Shown here one piece after another: positions 6,980 to 11,328 of a stretch of DNA of 11,328 bases (its first letter is position 1; the number at the start of each line of letters is the position of its first letter). This DNA comes from Candidatus Methanofilum arcanum (GTDB lineage Archaea; Halobacteriota; Methanomicrobia; Methanomicrobiales; Methanospirillaceae), in contig JAITWW010000061.1 of the NCBI GenBank assembly GCA_031285085.1, forward strand, positions 1 through 11,328. Reading direction: 5' to 3'. Position numbers and translations under genes: made by a program. Under the pieces are notes generated by a model, which was given only the letters and a program-made list of their open reading frames with translations, was not told the origin of the DNA and made no database searches.

Positions 6980-7825
6980 TTACAAATGCCTTAGTTTTCT
7001 AGTTACCTTTTCGAAAAAATTCTCTCCAGCATCTATGAACAGTGCTGGCTCTGGTGACTTTTCTATCGTGATGGTGCAGTCACATGTAAGTGTAATGGTA
7101 CTTTGCCCATCAATAACCAGACTTGCTGGTCTTTCTTCGACTAACATAATGTTGACATTGCGCTCTGTCTGTATGAGATGTGGTCGATTTGTGAGGATAA
7201 ATGGTGCCATTGGAACCATAATGAAAACTTCAAGGCGAGGATCTACGATTGGCCCTCCACCACTCATTGCATATGCAGTTGATCCAGTTGGAGTACTCAC
7301 TATCAACCCATCAGCTCTGAACTCTTCTGCCCGTACTCCATCAATACAGACTGCGATCTTCAACATCTTTGATGGTCTATCCGTTATAATTACCGCTTCA
7401 TTAAGAGCGGTTCCTACATATGTGCCGTTTACATCAAAGCGGATTCGCATACGTGTATTGATTTTAGGATCTGTTTTTTCAAGAAAAGAATGCAGAAACG
7501 AAGAAGCTGTACCAGGGGAAAGATCTGCGAGAAATCCAACCTCTCCAAAATTTATGCCAACAAGAGGAACTTGGATGGGCATACGACTAACAGTAAGAAG
7601 AACAGTCCCATCACCACCACCAACCACAACATAATCAGGAGCTGTTTGTTTTGTAAATAACGGAGAGAACAGGGCTTCGTTACATGTGCTATTTTCTCCT
7701 TCGTCATATCTGTTATTCTCATGAAAGATGACATGATGACCAAGCTGTTGTAGCTCTTCAGCAAGTGCTTTCATGTAGTTCTCACAGCTTTGCACGTTTT
7801 TACTGACAAGGAGTATATTTGCCAT
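6980..7825 (-). CDS. nadK: NAD kinase
   Basis: Phosphorylates NAD to NADP in the cytoplasm using ATP or polyphosphate. The 281-residue protein has a Rossmann-like N-terminal half with the catalytic GGGDGT at 69-74 (D72). It has GINFGEVGFLADL at 90-102, the conserved NE pair at 142-143 and the long NAD-binding motif STPTGSTAYAMSGGGPIV at 177-194. A beta-sandwich C-terminal half with IDGQ near 240 completes the family. The length is normal. It starts 3 bases after the stop of the FBPase/IMPase gene, so the two are one transcript. The ATG gives MANILLVSKN, the expected first strand of the fold. Identification is secure; ATP versus polyphosphate use cannot be read from the sequence. Confidence 0.95.
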   Translation of the reverse strand: MANILLVSKNVQSCENYMKALAEELQQLGHHVIFHENNRYDEGENSTCNEALFSPLFTKQTAPDYVVVGGGDGTVLLTVSRMPIQVPLVGINFGEVGFLADLSPGTASSFLHSFLEKTDPKINTRMRIRFDVNGTYVGTALNEAVIITDRPSKMLKIAVCIDGVRAEEFRADGLIVSTPTGSTAYAMSGGGPIVDPRLEVFIMVPMAPFILTNRPHLIQTERNVNIMLVEERPASLVIDGQSTITLTCDCTITIEKSPEPALFIDAGENFFEKVTRKLRHL

Positions 7826-7828
7826 GAA

Positions 7829-8632
7829 TCACTTCTCCCCATTCTTTTGATTGATCAGCGAGAGAATTTTTTCATATAAGTGACTGTTTGATGCAATCAG
7901 CGAAATACCAGTCTGGATGGAATCAGGCAATGATAATGGTGCTCCATGAGGAGCCGAAACAACCCCTCCAGCCTCTTCACATAGAAGAATTCCTGCAGCT
8001 ACATCAATAATACGAACTCTATTTCGAGTATCTACATATGCATCAAGACTCCCTGCTGCAACATATGCAAGTTCAAGAGCTGATGAACCAAGGTGTCTGG
8101 TTCGTCTCACTGAAGAAATAATTGGTAAAAATCGATCCAGTTTACTATCTTTTAGATTTATATACAGTGCACATGATGCGTCACGCAGATTTGATACAGA
8201 AGAGGGAATTATGGGCTTTCCATCCTTTGTTGCACCTTTCCCTTTCTCTGCCATAAATATCTCCCCTGTTGCAAGGTTTGAGACAAAACCCTTGGTGAGT
8301 TTTCCCTCTGAGCAATACGCCATAGATAATGAATATATTGGAATATTTGCTATGGCATTGAATGTTCCATCAAGAGGATCGAGATAGATAATGTCCTGTG
8401 CACCAGGTGTAATCTCCACAATACCTGCCTCTTCGCTTATCACGATGACATTTGCTTCAAGCTCATGAAGATTTTTCAGCACAATCTCCTCTGCCAACTT
8501 GTCGAGAAATGTTGTAGGAGTGCCATCTGCTCCCATTCCTACATTTTTTCCTCCATCTTTGGATCCTATATATGGATCGATGGCAATGGCGATTTCATGC
8601 GATATCTTTGTACAATAAGCGAAAAAATCCAT
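7829..8632 (-). CDS. bifunctional fructose-1,6-bisphosphatase / inositol-1-monophosphatase (archaeal FBPase IV)
   Basis: A lithium-type Mg-dependent phosphatase of 267 residues from the chosen start. It has EEAG at 67-70, DPLDGT at 85-90 (two metal-binding Asp) and the C-terminal metal Asp D210 in RIIDVAAG. The HLGSSALELAYVAAGSLDAY block at 180-199 is the substrate side of the IMPase fold. Archaeal members of the MJ0109 type hydrolyse both fructose-1,6-bisphosphate (gluconeogenesis) and inositol-1-phosphate. Related domains act as NADP phosphatase. The frame is open to an ATG at 8695, but the first 21 residues of that version have no family match. I chose the ATG at 8632, whose product MDFFAYCTKI fits the family N-terminus and which lies downstream of the likely TATA box. 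It is the first gene of the nadK cluster and divergent from aIF5A. Family is secure; substrate preference is not. Confidence 0.9.
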   Translation of the reverse strand: MDFFAYCTKISHEIAIAIDPYIGSKDGGKNVGMGADGTPTTFLDKLAEEIVLKNLHELEANVIVISEEAGIVEITPGAQDIIYLDPLDGTFNAIANIPIYSLSMAYCSEGKLTKGFVSNLATGEIFMAEKGKGATKDGKPIIPSSVSNLRDASCALYINLKDSKLDRFLPIISSVRRTRHLGSSALELAYVAAGSLDAYVDTRNRVRIIDVAAGILLCEEAGGVVSAPHGAPLSLPDSIQTGISLIASNSHLYEKILSLINQKNGEK

Positions 8633-8666
8633 TGATCTGCATAGGTGTGCTGATTGGTTTAACCTT

Positions 8667-8686
8667 ACGGTGTATTTATTTACCGT
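8667..8686. promoter_or_regulatory. shared TATA-like region between the phosphatase and aIF5A genes
   Basis: An AT box (GTATTTATTT, or AAATAAATAC on the other strand) is framed by a perfect 5-bp inverted repeat ACGGT / ACCGT. It reads as a TATA box in both directions: about 35-50 bases before the phosphatase ATG at 8632 and about 40-55 bases before the aIF5A ATG at 8726. The flanking dyad could be part of the promoter or a small operator. Prediction by position and composition. Confidence 0.4.
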
Positions 8687-8725
8687 CTGGAACATATAGT
8701 ACCTGTAATATTAAGCGTGAATACA

Positions 8726-9103
8726 ATGAAAGAACAAACTGAAGTTGGAAAGTTAAAAGAAGGAAGATATGTCCTTATTGAAGAAGAACCCTGTAAAATT
8801 CTCTCGATTGCAACCTCCAAACCTGGAAAACATGGAGCTGCAAAGTCACGTATTGATGCAGTTGGGATCTTTGATGGAATGAAACGGTCTATTGTTCAAC
8901 CAGTCTCTGCAAAAACATATATTCCTCTTGTGGAACGAAAAAACGCTCAAGTTATCTCAACATCTGGAAACTCTGTTCAGCTGATGGATCTTGCAGATTT
9001 TGAAAACTTTGAGATCAATGTTTCTGATGAAGCTATGGAAAAAATCAGTGTTGGAAGCGAGATAACGTATATTGAATCAATGGGCAAGAGAAAAATAGAC
9101 TAA
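8726..9103 (+). CDS. eif5A: translation initiation factor 5A (aIF5A, hypusine-containing)
   Basis: A 125-residue factor that binds ribosomes and assists peptide-bond formation at hard sequences. The N-terminal SH3-like domain starts MKEQTEVGKLKEGRYVLIEEEPCKI. The hypusine loop SKPGKHGAAKSR follows, with K35 (from this start) as the lysine modified by deoxyhypusine synthase. The C-terminal OB domain covers about residues 70-125. Length is normal for archaea. A GTG at 8717 would add three residues, but the ATG at 8726 gives the usual family start. No Shine-Dalgarno is seen, so the message may have a very short leader. An agmatinase-family gene follows after 27 bases on the same strand, an arrangement consistent with the role of agmatine/polyamine metabolism in hypusination. 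The deoxyhypusine synthase gene is not in the window. Confidence 0.95.
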   Translation: MKEQTEVGKLKEGRYVLIEEEPCKILSIATSKPGKHGAAKSRIDAVGIFDGMKRSIVQPVSAKTYIPLVERKNAQVISTSGNSVQLMDLADFENFEINVSDEAMEKISVGSEITYIESMGKRKID

Positions 9104-9130
9104 GATTTTCATCTCAATTCATCTCAATAT

Positions 9131-10015
9131 ATGTACTATCGCACGTCACATTTCCCAGGAGTACACCGTTCTTACTCATTTGCAGGCTGTGAATGGAGTT
9201 ACCAAGATGCTTCATATGTTGTTTTTGGAGCTCCCTTTGATGCAACGACATCATTTCGCCCAGGAACTCGCAGTGGTCCTGGTATCATTCGAGAGATGTC
9301 ATGGAATTTTGAGTTTTATCTTCCTGAACATGATGTAGAGATATCAGATATCCCCATTTATGATGGTGGAGATATTGAACTCCCCGTCATTGCTGACCGA
9401 GCAGTTGTGGAGATAACTGAGTACACAGCACAAACCATCCGTGATGGAAAGATCCCCATCATGATTGGAGGTGAACACTCACTGACCATTGGCACACTCT
9501 CTGCGGTGAAGCCGATTTGGTATGTGGTATGCGATGCCCATCTTGATCTAAGAGAGGAGTATCGGGGAACACGATTTAATCATGGATGTACAAGCAAGCG
9601 TGCAGCTGAGATGCTTGATAATCGTGTTATCATTATCGGGGGTCGAAGTGGAGAGCAAGATCAGTTTGAGTATGCACGAAAACACCTCTATCTCTACGAT
9701 GCAAAAACCGTATTGAATCAGGGCATCTCTTCCATTATTGAGCAGATACGCAGCATCGTAAAAAATGACGCTGTTTATCTCTCTATTGATGCAGATGTTA
9801 TTGACTGCTGTCTCACCCCTGCTGTAGGAACCCCTGAGCCATTTGGCCTTACACCTACAGATATTAAATCTGTAATTGCCGCATTTGCACCTCAATCAGT
9901 TGCCTTTGATTATGTTGAAGTAACCGGAGCTGACCAGGGACAGACTGCTGCGGTCGCAGTGATGCTGATTCGTGAGTTCATAGCAAGACACTGGCTGTCT
10001 CAGCAGCGAAGGTGA
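9131..10015 (+). CDS. speB: agmatinase-family ureohydrolase
   Basis: Hydrolyses agmatine (or a related guanidino compound) to urea and putrescine with a two-manganese centre. The 294-residue protein has GGEHS at 113-117 (H116), CDAHLDLR at 134-141 (D135, H137, D139) and SIDADVID at 218-225 (D220, D222), which together supply all six usual metal ligands. GTPEPFGLT at 233-241 and the C-terminal E263 in DYVEVTGADQGQTA are also typical. Two variations are visible: the usual DP after the last ligand motif is DC (225-226), and the usual NP after the Glu is TG. Substrate specificity is therefore not proven by motif. In a halophilic archaeon an agmatinase-like protein is needed for aIF5A hypusination, and the placement directly after aIF5A supports that role here. 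It is cytoplasmic, with no signal. The downstream gene is convergent. Confidence 0.9.
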   Translation: MYYRTSHFPGVHRSYSFAGCEWSYQDASYVVFGAPFDATTSFRPGTRSGPGIIREMSWNFEFYLPEHDVEISDIPIYDGGDIELPVIADRAVVEITEYTAQTIRDGKIPIMIGGEHSLTIGTLSAVKPIWYVVCDAHLDLREEYRGTRFNHGCTSKRAAEMLDNRVIIIGGRSGEQDQFEYARKHLYLYDAKTVLNQGISSIIEQIRSIVKNDAVYLSIDADVIDCCLTPAVGTPEPFGLTPTDIKSVIAAFAPQSVAFDYVEVTGADQGQTAAVAVMLIREFIARHWLSQQRR

Positions 10016-10088
10016 CTCTAAACATATGCATTGACTACACCAAGAAGATGCACAACCTTCTTTTTCTCAGTCAAGTCTGATGGGTATT

Positions 10089-10355
10089 TTATTCATCTAC
10101 TTTAATATATAATTCTTGCTTATCCAGATAGAAATGAGTAAATAAAGCATATGCTGCATTTCCTATAAAAAATGCCCACCAGAACGTACACACAAATACA
10201 ACAAGATGCCCTAACAAAGACCCCCAGCCCCCTGGTTTTTCAAGGACGGTAACACGTTCTCCTTGTGCTTTGATGTTCCATCCTTCAACAATTTTATCAT
10301 CAATTACTCTTTCAAACTTTTCTTGAGAAACACGCATAACGCTTGTTGTGGTCAT
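10089..10355 (-). CDS. small membrane protein, function unknown
   Basis: An 88-residue protein. Residues 1-43 are polar with a GW..K..GERVTVLEKPGGWGS pattern. Residues about 46-76 form a long hydrophobic stretch (LLGHLVVFVCTFWWAFFIGNAAYALFTHFYL), enough for one long or two short membrane helices with a central WW and GN. Short archaeal proteins with a GS-x2-H-x7-T-x-WW-x4-GN-x-AYA pattern are known to me only as uncharacterised. The tail is acidic. The gene is convergent with the agmatinase and stands alone. A TATA box is not evident. It is likely a real gene because the pattern looks conserved, but no function can be given. Confidence 0.6.
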   Translation of the reverse strand: MTTTSVMRVSQEKFERVIDDKIVEGWNIKAQGERVTVLEKPGGWGSLLGHLVVFVCTFWWAFFIGNAAYALFTHFYLDKQELYIKVDE

Positions 10356-10456
10356 GTATACATCTTATCAGTGTTGTCATATATTCCTTCTTTCAAAAAA
10401 ATCTACAGAAAATATAACCAAAATTCCCGCTAAGATTTTAACCTATGTTTCGGAAC

Positions 10457-10478
10457 AGCTCGACCTGCAGTTCGAGCT
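10457..10478. terminator. dyad after the transposase remnant
   Basis: AGCTCGA and TCGAGCT form a perfect 7-bp stem with an 8-base loop, 20 bases downstream of the remnant's stop on the minus strand. It may be its terminator or part of the insertion sequence end. The sequence just beyond (10430-10455) is where an inverted repeat of the element would be expected, but the other end is missing, so no pair can be shown. Confidence 0.35.
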
Positions 10479-10497
10479 CTCCCTGTGTCAAGTAAAC

Positions 10498-10665
10498 TTA
10501 GGCCTCTTTAGATGTAGGTTTTAGCTTTGGCTTTCTTCCTCTCTTTTTTGGAGCATGAATTGATTTATCCACATCAAGTAAATAGATGTCGAATATCTCA
10601 AAATTCTCCTTTTGCGCCTTCGTTACCTGGCGTAATATCGCCTTGCCGTTGACTGTTGCTGATTT
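10498..10665 (-). pseudogene. C-terminal remnant of a transposase (IS4/IS1634-like)
   Basis: On the minus strand an open frame of about 55 codons ends at TAA (10498-10500). It reads VNGKAILRQVTKAQKENFEIF followed by a very basic tail (KKRGRKPKLKPTSKEA). The first part resembles the extreme C-terminus of IS4/IS1634-type transposases, which often end with a short gene-specific tail after the DDE core. There is no start codon in context and no catalytic residue, and the frame stops resembling a transposase at about 10665, exactly where a different protein fragment begins on the plus strand. It is therefore a fragment. The family name is a moderate guess from the wording of the peptide; the remnant nature is clearer. 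Confidence 0.45.
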
Positions 10666-10942
10666 CAAACCCACCTGCCCAGATGGTCAGAAGCGAGAAG
10701 GTGATAGATGCTACTACACTTCTACTGAAAATCCTGTAACATGCCCACCAGGCTATAGTGACGATGGCAGTGGAGTATGCACTGCAACTCCAATAATCCC
10801 TTCTCCAACCCCTGCTATGGCTGCATTGCCTATGCTTTTTAATTTCGTTACAGAAAATGACGAATGTGATGGTGTCGAATGTGACACCGGAAGTAACGAA
10901 AGTAGTGACTCAGTTTCAAGCGAAGACACAGTAAGTGAATGA
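10586..10942 (+). pseudogene. 5'-truncated cysteine-rich, surface-type protein
   Basis: The frame from ATG 10586 gives 118 residues, but only the part from about residue 28 (10667) looks genuine. It holds two cysteine modules of the form CP-x-G-x4-G-x2/3-C (CPDGQKREGDRC at about 31-42 and CPPGYSDDGSGVC at about 53-65). A Pro/Thr/Ala linker, a short hydrophobic patch (AMAALPMLFNFV), and an acidic Ser-rich tail with two Cys (DECDGVEC) follow. Such modules occur in secreted or surface proteins. There is no signal peptide, and the first 27 residues are antisense to the transposase remnant. The likely history is loss of the 5' part of a larger gene at the insertion-element junction. It could still be translated from the ATG at 10586, but a TAG directly precedes it and no ribosome site is seen. 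Confidence 0.45.
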
Positions 10943-10996
10943 AGCTTTTGATACTTCACAATCCTTTTTTGTAACAATTTGTGCCTGCCTATTGAA

Positions 10997-11014
10997 TGCC
11001 TCGTAGGTGAGGCA
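10997..11014. other. small hairpin before the inverted duplication
   Basis: TGCCTC-GTAGGT-GAGGCA is a perfect 6-bp stem with a 6-base loop. It lies between the surface-protein stop (10942) and the start of the left arm of the duplication (11025). It may serve as a stop signal; no other role is visible. Confidence 0.35.
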
Positions 11015-11024
11015 AGAATATCAT

Positions 11025-11151
11025 AAGCAGTCGCACGAGTTTGTATAGTAGTCTGCTACATTCATTAGTGAGAAATATATGAACCATATAATCGACTGGA
11101 ATGAGATATGGAAACTTGGGCATAGTATCACTCCACCTTCATCAGATCCAT
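11025..11151 (+). pseudogene. left arm of inverted duplication: N-terminal fragment of a methyltransferase-like gene
   Basis: An ATG at 11079 opens 24 codons (MNHIIDWNEIWKLGHSITPPSSDP) ending at a TGA where the second copy has TGG. The WNEIW start followed by a W-x2-RA-x2-F motif in the other copy resembles the first residues of class I SAM-dependent methyltransferases of methanogens; this is recognition by pattern only. The first 31 bases of the arm are identical to the other arm and include a TATA-like TTTGTATAG about 36 bases before the ATG, so promoter and gene start were both copied. The coding part stops after about 24 residues, far short of the family's 200 or more. Confidence 0.45.
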
Positions 11152-11153
11152 GA

Positions 11154-11328
11154 GAGGGTCTTTGTATGTCGTTCAAAGTGTTCAGCACGTGCTTCCCATG
11201 GATCTGATGAAGGAAGGGCAATACTATGTCCAAGCTTCCATATCTCATTCCAATCAAGTATATGGTTCATGTATTTCTCAATGATGGTTATATCAGACTA
11301 CTATACAAACTCGTGCGACTGCTTTTAA
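11154..11328 (-). pseudogene. right arm of inverted duplication: longer N-terminal fragment of the same gene
   Basis: On the minus strand an ATG near 11271 opens MNHILDWNEIWKLGHSIALP and continues SSDPWEARAEHFERHTKTLS before it runs into the reverse complement of the left arm and stops at a TGA about 43 codons in. The W-x2-RA-x2-F pattern fits the N-terminus of methanogen class I methyltransferases. No SAM-binding motif is reached, so this is a fragment. Most differences from the left arm within the frame are silent or conservative, which suggests that both copies descend from functional genes and parted before being joined. The window ends with this arm. Confidence 0.45.

Larger units (their letters stand above)
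11025..11328. repeat. long imperfect inverted repeat, arms about 127 bp, spacer about 46 bp
   Basis: The left arm (11025-11151) and the reverse complement of the right arm (about 11198-11324) align without gaps with about 17 differences, about 87% identity by eye. The outermost 31 bases, starting AAGCAGTCGCACGAG, are identical. The inner edges coincide at CATCAGATCCATG. The spacer belongs to the gene fragment of the right arm. Transcribed in either direction it would fold into one long hairpin. Confidence 0.85.

Noticed and set aside
7035..7634. 199-codon plus-strand frame
   Set aside because: Shadow of nadK, whose motifs are intact on the minus strand.
11040..11051. In-frame TAG TAG before the methyltransferase-like starts, conserved in both arms, as pyrrolysine codons
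   Set aside because: The upstream frame has no start and no recognisable protein, and the conserved bases are better explained as promoter (TTTGTATAG). Pyrrolysine use is not expected in Methanomicrobiales.
11021..11328. Open frames of 75-78 codons on both strands across the inverted duplication
   Set aside because: They are the opposite-strand reading of the gene fragments. They look alike only because the DNA is an inverted repeat.
11025..11328. Inverted repeat as a simple fold-back assembly or amplification artefact
   Set aside because: The arms differ at about 13% of positions with a coding-like pattern; an artefact would give identical arms. A wrong join of two real loci is still possible.

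Overview
The window looks like a chromosomal stretch of a euryarchaeal methanogen, most likely Methanomicrobiales (Methanospirillum- or Methanocalculus-like). The reasons are: two proteins for archaeosine synthesis in tRNA (TgtA and ArcS); an archaeal IF5A with the hypusination lysine; a fructose-1,6-bisphosphatase/inositol monophosphatase next to NAD kinase; a tRNA-Val gene without encoded CCA; few Shine-Dalgarno sequences with A/T-rich TATA-like boxes about 35-40 bases before start codons; and moderate to low GC. The genus is inferred from gene style, not from a search.

Left part (1-3877, all minus strand): a tight operon reading leftward, AMMECR1-family protein, then tgtA (7-cyano-7-deazaguanine tRNA-ribosyltransferase), then arcS (archaeosine synthase). 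tgtA and arcS overlap by 14 bases and make successive steps of one pathway (insertion of preQ0 at tRNA position 15, then conversion to archaeosine). A possible next gene starts at 65 and runs off the left edge. A short tandem repeat follows the arcS stop.

Middle (3878-5253): about 1.4 kb with no protein gene that I can support. It holds a tRNA-Val (anticodon UAC), a strong hairpin at 4937-4967, and a G-rich stretch bounded by an 11-bp inverted repeat at 4997-5104. Base composition is very AT-rich around 4600-4900.

Centre right (5254-8632, minus strand): a second leftward cluster, FBPase/IMPase, nadK, a DUF169 protein, and an exported or anchored TPR protein. The first two are 3 bases apart. 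The last two overlap in ATGA. Divergent from it on the plus strand are aIF5A and an agmatinase-family ureohydrolase (8726-10015). The two directions share a short intergenic region with a near-symmetric TATA-like box.

Right end (10089-11328): an accessory, scarred region. It has a small membrane protein, the C-terminal remnant of a transposase butted against a 5'-truncated cysteine-rich, surface-type protein, and finally a roughly 300-bp inverted duplication. Both arms of the duplication encode the beginning of the same methyltransferase-like protein, diverged to about 87% identity and both cut off.

The housekeeping genes look intact. The most unusual structure is the inverted duplication at 11025-11328. 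I saw no CRISPR array, no rRNA and no complete mobile element.
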